DNA of 61,056 bases from contig QQNF01000012.1 of the NCBI GenBank assembly GCA_003402705.1, positions 1-61,056 of the forward strand, written 5' to 3'. Source of the DNA: Verrucomicrobiota bacterium. GTDB taxonomy: Bacteria; Verrucomicrobiota; Verrucomicrobiia; Verrucomicrobiales; V1-33. Below, piece after piece: positions 18,701 through 30,700 of the stretch; position 1 is the first letter of the stretch, and each line of letters starts with the position of its first letter. The translations under genes and the position numbers were made by a program. The notes beneath the pieces are model-generated. The model saw nothing but the letters and a program-made list of their open reading frames with translations, ran no database searches and was not told the DNA's origin.

Positions 18701-21700
18701 GGCGACGGTGCAGATTGTCAACGCTGCCGGGACGGCGGTGGCGTCGGGTGCTGCGGGTGCCAGTTACAGCATACCGGCCGGGGCGGATGGAGTGTATTAC
18801 GCGAGGGTGACAGGGGCGGCGGGAAGCATCGGGCTGATGTCGGTGTACGGTCTGGAGATCCTGGCCGAAGACAGTATTGCGCCGCAGATCACGGCGTGCA
18901 CGCTGCCGGCTGAGGGGACGGTGAGCACGGCGATGCAGGATCGGTTTGCGCTGACGTTTTCCGAGGATCTGGTGGCGGCGCCGGTGAACACGATGGCGAA
19001 TTTTGAGCTTCGGCATGCGGGTGTGGACGGCGAATTCGGGAATGCGGACGACGTGTTGTATGCGCTGAGCAGTGACGGTTACAGTGGCGGGCTTGGTGTG
19101 TCCTACCGGGTGACGAACGGGCCGCTTCAGCCTGGTGCGTTCCGATACACGGTGGCGCCGGTGCTGGTGGACCGTGCGGGGAATGCGCTGGCTGCGCCGT
19201 TTGTCAGGAATTTCAGTGTGGCGAACATTCCGGGGTTTGTGTATGAGAACCTCAACAATGGCAGTCAGGCGGTGGCGACGTCACTGAGTCTTGCGCCCGG
19301 TGCTGCGAGCGACGGGTCATTCTCTTCGACGGTGCAGGTGGGGGTTGGTGCCAGTCCTTATAATCTTGCCTCCGGGCATCTGAATGCGGACGGTCGGCTT
19401 GATGTGGTCACTGCGAATCATGGCGGAGGGAATATCAGTGTGCTGCTGGGGAACGGGAATGGAACGTTTGCGCCGGCGGTCAATTACGCTGTGGGCCCCA
19501 ATCCGTTCGGGATTGGACTGGGCGACCTGAACGGGGATGGACGACTGGATGTGGTGGTGGCGAACAGCAGCAGTCACAACCTGATGGTGCGGCTAGGGAA
19601 CGGGGATGGTACATTCGGCGCATCGACGGCATTTGCGGTCGGAACGACGCCACGGCGAGTGGTGCTGGCGGATTTCAATGGTGATGCGCGGATTGATGCG
19701 GCGGTGGCGAACGAGTCGACCGACAACATCAGTGTGCTCCTTGGCAATGGGAACGGGACGTTTGCGACGCAGGCGACGTATGCCGCTGGCGATGCGCCGG
19801 TAGGGATTGACGCAGCGGATCTGAACGGGGACGGACGGCCCGACATTGTGGCGGCGAATTACGGAAGCGACAACCTGAGTGTCTATCTGAACAATGGTTC
19901 GGGTGGTTTCTCGGCGCAGGCGGTCTTTGCGGGCACGGTGAATTCCGATCCGTATTCGGTGGTTGTGCGGGATTTCAATGGGGATGGCCGTCCTGACGCG
20001 GTTACATCAAATCTGAGCACTGCGAACGTGTCATACTTTCCGGGGACTGGACCGGGAACGTTCGGGGCTGCGGTCACGGTGGGTACTGGATTCGGCGGAA
20101 ACTATCATGTCGGTGCCGTGGATTTCGATGGAGACGGGCGGCTTGATCTGGCGGTATCGAACTACAGCAACAGCCGGTTTATTGTGCTAGCCGGGAATGG
20201 GGACGGGACGTTTGGCGTTCCTTCGGTGTATTCGATGGGCGGGAATCCGATTGCGTCGGCGGCCGGGGATTATAACGGGGACGGGCGGATGGATCTGGCG
20301 ACGTGCCAGTATGGGAATTCGACGGTGGCGGTATTTCTTGGGAATGGAGTGCTGCCGCTGGCGGAGGATCCGGTGGGATCGGGGATGGCGTCTGGAACCG
20401 GCCGGGGGAATCTGCCATTGATTGCGGGCACCTGGGATGAGGATTACTGGAGCTTCAGCGGGACGGCGGGAGACATCATTACGTTTGCCAGCGAGACGCC
20501 GGGGAGTCCGGGAGGCAGCGGATTGCGGTATGACCTGTACCGTCCGGATGGCAGCTATCTGACGCGATTCTATGGGGACGGCAATGGCCGAGGGCAGTCT
20601 GATCCGGTGAGGTTGCCGGTGAGTGGCCGCTATTCGATCGGGGTGTTTGTCAACTATGGGTATGAGGGTGAGTATCGATTCCGGGTGACGACGGCGAAGC
20701 CTCCGGTGCAGTGGGAAACGGAGGCGAACAATTCGATTGCGAGTGCGAATGTTCCTGCGCTGGCGGCGGGTGCGCCTGGGCATCAGGTGGCGACGGTTGG
20801 TGGGTATCTTGCGGTCAATGACACCAGTGGCGATTATTTCCGTCTTGGGAACCAGGGGGCGGGCACGGTGCTGATGCTGCGTCTGACGCAACCGGTGTCG
20901 AGTCCGCTGGTGCCGACGCTGCAACTCTACAATTCCGCGGGAGTCCTTGTGGCGAGCGGGGCTAGTGAGTTGACGCACACGGTGGCGGCCGGGGGGGATG
21001 ATGCGTATTTTGCGCGTGTCAATGGAGCGGCGGGGAGTCTTGGGCTGATGTCCGTGTATCAGTTGGAGATTGACGCGGCGGACATCATTGCGCCGCAGAT
21101 TCTGGGTTCGACCCTGCCGGCTGAAGGGACGGCAGTCGCCGGACTGATTGATCGATTCACGCTGAGTTTTTCCGAGGAACTGGAGGCGGCTCCGGTGGTC
21201 AATACTGGCAACTTCGAGTTGCGGCATGCTGGCGTTGACGGCGAGTTCGACAATGGGGACGACGTGGTGTACGCACTTTCCAGTGACGGTTACGGCGGTG
21301 GGTTGAGTGCGTCGTACCGGGTGACGTCGGCTCCGCTGCAGCCGGGTTTCTACCGATTCAAAGCGTCAACGGCGCTACTTGACCGTGCGGGCAATCCGAT
21401 GGCAAGCGAGTACGTGCAGCGTTTTGCGATCGCGACGGTGGCGGGGTATGTGATGGAGAACCGGGACAACAACACGCGAGCGACGGCGACGGGAGTGGTG
21501 TTGGAAGAGGATCCGGCGGGGCATCGATCGGCTGGGGCGCGCGGGTTTCTGCCGAACCTTCCGGTGACTGGGTGGGATGTTGATTACTGGAAGTTTGATG
21601 CAGTTGCGGGAGACTTGCTGACGATTGTGGCTGGCAATGTCGGCAATCCCGGGAGTTCGGGGCGGCGGTTTGATGTGTACAGGCCGGACGGGACGCTGCT

Positions 21701-24700
21701 GCAGGCATTCTACACTGAGTGGAACGGGCTTGGGCAGATGGTGCCGACGGCGGTTCCGGTCACGGGGACGTATACGGTGGCGATCTCGATCTGGTACGGG
21801 CATGAAGGCGAGTATCGGTTCCGTGTGAGTACGGTGAAGCCTCCTTTGCAGCTCGAGACTGAGCCGAATGGTACGGTGGGTGCGGCGAGTGGATTGAGCC
21901 TGGCGACGAGTGGAGATTCGCGGTTTGGCAGTGTGGCGGGCACGATACTGTCGGCGGGAGAGCTGGATTATTTCAATCTGGGGCCGATTGCGGCTGGGCA
22001 GACGATTTATCTGACGGCGCGGCGTCCGGGGCTGAGCCCGATCACACCGGTAGTGAGTGTCTATACAGCGGCGAATGCGTACGTGCCGGAGTCGGGTGGC
22101 GGGCGGCCATTTGACGGAGTGGCGGAGGTGAGAATCACGACGGCGGGGACATATTACGCGGCGATTCGGAACGGGAATCCGTCGAGTACATCGCTGGATC
22201 AGTATGTGCTGGATGTTCAGGTGTTGCCGACGGGTTCGCTGGATTTCCCTAACCTGATTGTGTCCGAGATTGTGCCGCCGAGTGGTGGCGGGATTCTCAG
22301 TGGCCAGACGATTCCGCTGGTATTCACGGTGCGGAACGGGGGGGCGCTGGCGACACCGGTGCCGGCGTGGTTTGACCGGGTGGCGCTTTCGAAGAACAAC
22401 GTGCTGGGGGATGGGGATGATATTCCTGTGGCGACGATAGCCCGGATCGGTGCACTTGATCCTGGAGGAGCGTATGCCGTGAACCGGACGTTCCAATTGC
22501 CTGATGGAGTGAGCGGGGACTATTTTGTGATTGTGGAGACGGACTCTGGCAATGCGGTGAATGAGTTTGTGCTTGAGGCGGATAACATTGCGGTGTCGGA
22601 GACCACTTTCAGGGTGACGCTGGCACCCTATCCGGATTTGAGGATTGAGGGCATGGCGGCTTCGGGTCCGAATGCGGCTGGATTGATCGGATTGTCGTGG
22701 AATTCGGCAAATCGAGGCAATCGGGCGGCGGCGGCGTGGAAGCAGCGGCTGACGGTGACCCGTGCCGGGGTGGCGGGGGTGGTGTCTGAAGTGGAGAGTG
22801 ACGTGACTGGACCGCTCAATGCGGGGAACGTGCTGGGTCACAGTGATTCATTCGCGCCGGTGGTGGCGGGGCGTTACACGTTCTCGGTGCTAGCGGATTC
22901 CAGGAATGAGGTTTTTGAGCATGACGGGACGAGCAATGCGAGTGCCGAGAGCAACAACACTGCTTCGGTGTCGGTGGATGCGACCCGTGATCTTTCGGTG
23001 CCGTTGATCGAGGTGACGCCTGATGCGGGATTACAGTCGGGCAATCGGCTCACGATCCGGTGGACTGATCGGAACAATGGCAATCTGCCACTGGGGACGC
23101 CGTTCTACGATCGGGTCACCGTGAGGAATCTGACGACTGGCGAGAACCTGCTGGTGGAGGATCGGTACTATGATCCTGCGGCGGCTGGGAACGGGGTGAT
23201 TGGAGCGGGTGAGACCCGGGTGCGTGAGACGGCGGTGAATCTTCCGGATGGTCTGCGTGGGGTGGGCGTGATGCAGGTGGAGGTGGTTGCCGATTTCCAC
23301 GGGCAGGTTGCGGAGTATCTGGCGGCTGGAGGGGCGGAGGGGAATAACGTGGCGCAGTTGAGCGTGACGTCGGCGATTGCGCCCTATCCGGATCTTCAGG
23401 TGACGGGACTGGCGCTGGCACCGGCGACGGTTTCGCCTGGGACGGTGGTGACGGTTTCGTGGATTGACCGGAACGAGGGGAATGCGCCGGTGCGGAGTAG
23501 TTGGTATGACCGGGTGGTTGCGGTGAATACGACGACGGGGAGCGCGATCTCGGATCAGGTGGTGCACTATGATATTGCGGCTCCGGGCAACGGGGAACTG
23601 GCGTCGTCGTCGGGGAGGTCGCGATCTGCGCAGTTTACGGTGCCTAACGGGGCGGCCGGACTTGGTCAGATCCGGGTGACGGTGACGGCTGACACGTACA
23701 ATGGGGTGTTTGAGTTCAATGCGGGGGGCACTGGGGAGACGAACAACGGAGCGGAGCGGACCGTGGCGAGCGCCAACGTTGATTTCACGGGGCCGGTGGT
23801 CAGTAATACGCAGTACAATGGAGCGGGGATCGCCGATGGCAGTGTGCTGACGGGTTCGGGGCGCATCAGTGCTGCGGTGGCTGATCCGGCTGGAATTGGC
23901 AGGGTGGAGTTTTACTTGCGGCCGCAGGCTGGGGCTGATGCGCTGCTGGGGACGGATAGCAACGGGAGTGACGGGTATTCGGCGGTATGGAATGCGGAGT
24001 CGGCAGCCAATGGGAACTATGTGTTTACGATCCGGGCGTTTGATACCTTCAGCAATGAGACGGTGCTGACGCGGACGGTGTCGCTCGTGCTGGCGCCGCC
24101 GCCTGCGCCGGTGATTACGGTGCCGGTGAGTGGATTCGAGACGAATCAGAGCCTGCTGACGGTCCGCGGGACAGCGGTGGCGTCCACGCAGGTGATGGTG
24201 CGGCTCAACGGGGTTGACGCGGGAGCGGGGGTAACGGTTGCGGCGGACGGGGCGTGGCAGATTCCGGTGACGCTGGTGAATGGGGCGAACCAGATCACGG
24301 CGCGGGCGAGCAATGCGGCGGGTGCGGGTGCGGTTTCCAACACGGTGACGGCGACGCTGGATCTGACGGTGCCGAGTCCACCGGGATCGGTGGCTGCGGT
24401 TTCGCGTGAAGATGGGAGGATCCGGGTGACGTGGACTGCCTCGGGCGGTCCGGGGATTGCGGGGTACCACCTGTACCGTGCGGCGGCACCGTTCAGTGAT
24501 CCAGCTGGGCCGGGGGTGGTGCGGCTGACTTCCGTGCTGCTGGCGGCGCAGCAGTTTGACGACACGCCGGCTGCGGATGGCACGTGGCACTATCGGCTGA
24601 CGGCGACGAGTGTGGCGGGGAATGTCAGTGTCCTATCGGAATCGGTGTCGGCGGTGAGCGATCGCCTGCCGCCGTCGCTTGGAGCGGTAGTCTTTACGCC

Positions 24701-27700
24701 GAGGAATGCGGCGCACCTGATTGGCGGGCGATTCGGCACGGGGGTTGTGGATGTTGATGTGCGGGTGAGCGAGCCGTTGAATGGCGTGCCGTTCTTCAGC
24801 CTGGTGCCTGCGAGTGGAGGATTTCCTCTGCCGGTGACGCTACGTGAGGGTGCGGATCCGCTGCAGTACGGCGGGAGCTTTGCGATTACCGAGGACACGG
24901 CGGCGGGCAGCTATCAGGTATCGTACTCGATGCGGGATGCGAACAGCAACCGGGGTGCGGGGACGTCGCCGACGGCGGGGTTGGTGATTGATACGAAGGG
25001 CCCGGCGGTGGACGGATTGACGCTGAGTGCGAGTGCACCGATTCTCAATGATCCAGCGAGTCCGGCGGTCCTTGGGGTGACGCTGCATCTGGATGAGGTG
25101 TCGGCCGGGGTGCCCGAATTGCAGTGGAGTCTGACGAGACTGCCGGCGAATCTGACGGGGACTGCGGTGGTGCTTGAGCTTGGGGCAGATGAGCAGACAT
25201 GGAGTGGTACGATCACGCTTCCGGTTGGTGCGGGTGCGCCGGAACCGGAGGATCTGAGGTTTTCGTTCCGAGCGTCTGACGACCTTGGAAATGAAGGTCG
25301 CGAGATCAAGGTGGCCTCGTCGTTCGAGGTGTATCAGGGGACGCTGCCGGCGTTTGATGCGCCATCTGGATTTTCGGCGGTGGCGCGTGCTGGAGGGATT
25401 ATTGATCTCGGGTGGAGCCGGAGGACCGGAGCGTCCGGTTATCAGGTTTACCGTTCTGCGGTCAATGGGGGGCCGGGGGTCCTTGAGCCACTCACGGTGA
25501 TCAGTGATCCCGAGGTGCTCACCTTCAGCGACGCACCGGGTGAGGATGGGGAGTATCATTATGCGATAGCGTCCTTGAGAACGGCGAACGGGGTGACAGT
25601 TGCCGGGGCGGCCTCTGTCCCGCCGGTGCATGCGATTGCCGACGAGGTGCCGCCTGCTGCGCCGCACGACATGGGTCTGACGCTGGCGAGCAACGGGATC
25701 CTTTCGCAGTGGGTGGCGGGCATTCCGGCTGAGGCGGGGGTGCGATATCGTGTTTATCGCGCGGCTGCGCCGATCAGTTCGTCGTCCGGGCTGACGCCGC
25801 TGACGACGACCCTGACGGCGACTCGTTATCTGGATCCGAGTCCGGTTCCTGCGCTGCGGTACTATGCGGTCGCGGCGGTGGATGCGGCGGGCAACGAGTC
25901 TGCGCTTTCCAACAGTGCCTACCTAAATGCGACGCTGTGGGCGGTGAGTTCCATTACTGTTGAGAAGCCGGAGAGCGGGCCGCTAGGGTTGTCGTGGACG
26001 AATGCGTCGCCGGACATCAGAGGGTACAAGTTGTTCCTTGGGCCGGCGGTCGGGGGGACTTTGATGTCGCCGACGCTGCTGCCATCGCCGGCGTTTGCGG
26101 ATCACGGGTATGTGTCCGGTGATCGGAAGTACAGCATTGTGACGGTGGACAGTGCGGATGCGGAGAGTCCGTCGCGGTCGATTGTGCTTCCCGGGATCGA
26201 GTATTCGCTGGTGCCGGATCAGACGGTGCGGCGGGGGCTTGTCAGTCGACTGCGGGTGAGTGTGCGGAATCTATCTGAGACGGAGACCCTTGCGAATGCG
26301 CTGGCGAAGATCACGCTGGCCGGGCAGGCGCATCAGTCGGAGGCATTCAGTCTGGCTCCGCTGGAGACGCGAGAGATCGGGGTGGTGGTGGGTGGGTATG
26401 CGAGCCTGACGGAAGCGACGGCACCTGTGGCGTTGCGGATTGAGTCGAGGCCTGAGGAAGGAGCGCTGCTGCGTTATCTGGGGAGCGGGACGGTGGCGGT
26501 GGCGGATGGGGGGCTTGCTGCGGAGGTGATTCCCGGTAGGTTCACGCGTGGTGGGAATGGGAGTTTCCAGTTCAGGGTGCGCAACACGTCGAGTGAGACG
26601 GTGGAAGTTGTGTCTGCGAAGAGCAGCGGCGGGGCTGATTCCCCGGATTTGCGGGTGAGGCTGATTGACCCGAACGGGAATGTGCTATCGGGCAGGCAAC
26701 TGCGGATCAATGTCGGGCCGAGTGTGGTGACGGTGGCGGACGGGACGAGTGTGCTGCGGATGGCGCCGGGCGGGGAGTTTCTGTCTGAAGCGATGGAGAT
26801 TCCGGTGCCTGAGACTACGGCGGCGCAACTGACGGTGCAGGTTGAGGTGGACCGTGCATACTACCGGTATGGGCGTCCGGAGCAGGTGACGTCGCCGGGA
26901 ACGAGTGCTCGTGCGGTGGCGTCGCTGACGGAAGTGAGTTATGACGGGGTGATAGCGAGTGCGTTGCCTGCGGTGTCGAATGGTGACCAGCCGGTGGTGA
27001 TTTCGGGACGGGCAGTGGCGAGTCCGGGCGGGACGGTACCGGTTCCGAATGTGGCGCTTCGGCTGGGGATATCTTCTGGTGGGTTTGAGCGAGTCAATCA
27101 GGTGACGACGGATGATGCGGGGAATTTCAGTTTCCGTTTTCAGCCGCTGGCGACGGAGGCCGGGCGTTACAGCGTCTGGGTTTCGCATCCTGACTTGCTG
27201 CTGAAGACGCCGCAGGCAACGTTTGTGATCAGCCGGGTGACGATGGAGCCGGGAACGGCGTCGATCCGGGTGCCGCGGAATTACACGCAGCGGATTGTTC
27301 CGGTGGTGCGTGCCGGGGAAGGAACGACGGCGACGAATCTGCGGCTTGAGGCTGACGGGGTGGTGCCAGCGGGGATTTCGCTGACGCTGGATGCGCGGGC
27401 ATCGTTAGGGAGTGGTGAGAATACGACGCTGCCGTTTTCGTTCATTGGGGACAGCACGGCTGCGGCGACGGGTAGTTTCCGGCTGCGGCTGGTGAGTGAT
27501 GAGAATGCGGCGGGCTGGGCATCGTTGGCGGTGGAATATTCACTGACGGCAGCGACGGCAGCGGCGACGTTTACGCCGAATGTGATCGACACCGGGGTGA
27601 ATCCGGGTGGAGCGGAGTCGGAGACCTTCCGGATCCGGAGTGTCGGGTTGGTGCCGCTGAAGAACGTGCAGCTGGCGTTGGTGAGGATTGATGGAGCGGC

Positions 27701-30700
27701 GGAGTTGCCGCCGCCGGCGTGGGCGAATCTGGCAGTGGCTCCGCTGACTGCGGAGATTCCTGTGGGCGAGGAACTGCCGGTGACGCTGAACGTGCAGCCG
27801 CCTGCGGACACAGCGCCTGGCGATTACTTCTTCGATATCCGGTTCAAGGCGGCGAATTACAGTGACGTGAGCATTCCGGTGCGGGTGGTGATTACAGCGT
27901 CGGGCACGGGGAATGCGATTTTCAAGGTGGTGGATCTGCTGACGCTGACGCCGAATCCGAGGTATGTGGCTCCGGGGAATGCGCAGCATCCGGATCCGCT
28001 TTATCAAGGGGTTCTGGGTGCGACGATTCAGCTGCAGAGCGAGGACGTGGCGAGTTTCGTGCGCAGCGTGACGACGGATGGTTATGGGGAGGCTGATTTC
28101 CGGGTGGGTGGCGAGCCGGCGCTACCGGCGGGTCGGTACAAGTACCGGGTGACGGCTGACGGGCACGATAGCCGGACGGGGCGGTTGCTGATTCGGCCTG
28201 GAGTGACGCTCAGCGAGACGGTGCTGATTCCGAACCGATTTGTGACGATTGAGTGGGATGTGGTGCCGATCACGATTGAGGATCGGTATGAGATTCTGCT
28301 GGAGGCGACGTTTGAGACGAATGTGCCTGCACCGGTGGTGACGGTGAATCCTCCGATTCTGAATCTCCCGGCGATGTGTGCGGGGAGTGTGTTTTACGGG
28401 GAATTTGCGTTTACGAACCACGGGCTGATCCGTGCGAACAGTTTCACGTTCGTGCCGCCGGCGAGCGACGAGTACAACCAGTTCGAGTTGCTGGACACGA
28501 TTCCGACGAGCATTGATGCGAGGACGACGATTGTGGTGCCGTACAAAGTGACTAGCAAGAAGTCGTTCCCTGGGATTGTGTGCGGGCCTGATGGTGGAGC
28601 GGATGATGGCCGGGCGGTGCGGGTGGAGAAGGCGGCGCGAACGGGATCTGGAGGCGACTGCATCCGGTACACGGCGTGTTTCAACTACACGTACAAGCAC
28701 AAGTGTCCGTGGGGTGATGAGGTGACGGGCAGCGGAACGGTTTGCGCGAATTATGCGTATGGGAACTGCGGCGGAACGGGGGGGCCGGGCGGGCCGGGGG
28801 GCGGATACTATTATGGGCCGGGTGGCGGCGGGCCGGGTGGCGGTGGCGGTCTTGGATGGGGGAGTTGGGGTGGATCGATCAAAGGAAGTTCTGACGGGTG
28901 TTTCCCTGATTTCTTCGACTGCAAGAACCGGAATCCGATCGGGTGCTGGGTGAACTATGTGACGCGGCAGTTTGAGGACGAGGCGTTGGATCTTGAGACG
29001 CTGGTTCCGGGGAGTGGCAATGTGGTGAACCGGGTGCGGCGGTTTTACCGGGACAACCGGTGGAATTTCGAGCATGTCGATGCCGGTCTGGTGATCAAGA
29101 CGGACGGGACCGGGCCTTCTGAGTTGAAGCATCTTGGGAGCACCTTTTCTCCGGTAGACTCGACACGGCTTGAGTTCACCAATGGTCGCGACCGGATTCG
29201 CCGGGTGTCGGCGGGCTGGAAGCTGAATGCGGCAAACGGCAACTGGAGGGAGTTCAATGAGAACGGCCGATTGGAGAAGACGGGTCGGGATGCGGCGACG
29301 CTGCTGGTTTATCTGTACGATGCGGACGGGAATGTGAGCGGGCTCGGGGCTGCGGACGGGACGTCGTTCCTGACATTCACGTGGAGTGGCGGTCACCTGA
29401 CGGGGGCGACGGACGTGCATGGGAGGACGGTGGCCTATGAATACAGTGGGAACCTGCTGTCGACGGTGACCGACAGTGAAGGGGCGGTGACGCGGTATTT
29501 CTATGATGGGAGTGGCCGGATGGACCGCTATGTTGATGCGACTGGACTGACGCATCGGCTGGCGTATGACGGTGCCGGGCATGCGCTTTCGCTGCTGGAT
29601 GAGGAAGGGAATGGACGGCTGTTCAGCTATGATTACGACAAGCTGCGGCGCGAGTATTACCTTAGCGAGCAGTTTACGAGCGGGTTTCTGCGGGAGCGCT
29701 GGTATGACAGTGACGGGAACATCCGGCTGGCCAAGTTGAACGGGCAACTGGTGCGGGAGGTGACGCTGGTCGACCGGACGGAGACGCTGCTTTACGGTGA
29801 CGGGTCCGAGGTGGTGCAGGTGTACGATGAGAATGGAGCGATCCGGCGGGTGAGCATGCCGGACGGGTCGGTGCAGGAGTATGAGTACGATCCAGCGACG
29901 CGGATGCTGAGCAAGGCGGTGGATCCGGCGGGAGTGATCACGCTGTATCAGCGGGATGCGGCGGGCAATGTGCTGCAGTTGACGGAGGCGGCAGGATTGC
30001 CGGAGCAGCGGGTGACGGTGTTTGCATACAACAGTGCAGGCAAACTGGTGACCGAGAGGGTGACGATGGGTGACGGGATGGGGACGACGGAGCGCAGTTA
30101 CACGTATGATGCGGACGGCCGGATTGCGACACGGACGGACGAGACTGGGAAGGTGACCCGGTATGAGGATCACGATGCGAACGGGTACGCGACGATAGTG
30201 GTGGATCCTGACAATCGCGCGCTGCAGTTTGTCTATGATGCGAGCGGTCGGATGAAGAGCCGGCAGGACGCGCTGGGGAACCGGTGGCAGTTCGAGCATG
30301 ATGCGTTCAACAACGTCACGGCGACGATTGATGCTGCGGGCGGGCGTTCGGAGACTTACTACACAATTGAGAATCTGCCGTCGCGGACGAAGGATGTGTT
30401 TGGGACTGAGACGAGTCGGATCAAGTACGGGCCGGACGGGCGCATTACTGAGCAGCGGGATGCGGCGGGGAGGGTTACGGTGAACAGCTATGATGATTTC
30501 GGGCGGCTGTGGAAGGTGACGAATCCATCTGGCGAGGTGATCGAGTACCGGTACAAGGACACCGATCCTGAAGGGGCGCGTCCGGCGGAAATTGTGTATC
30601 CGACGTTCACGAGGAAGCTTGATTACGAGTACGCGACCCGGAAGGTGACGACGACGGACTGGGTGGGCGGGACGAAGCTGAGGACGACGATTCATGAGAT

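Noticed and set aside
14808..21443. Regular repeats that might be taken for a CRISPR array or minisatellite
   Set aside because: Periodicity is that of FG-GAP blades and of the 2.2-kb coding units; no constant direct repeat with unique spacers.
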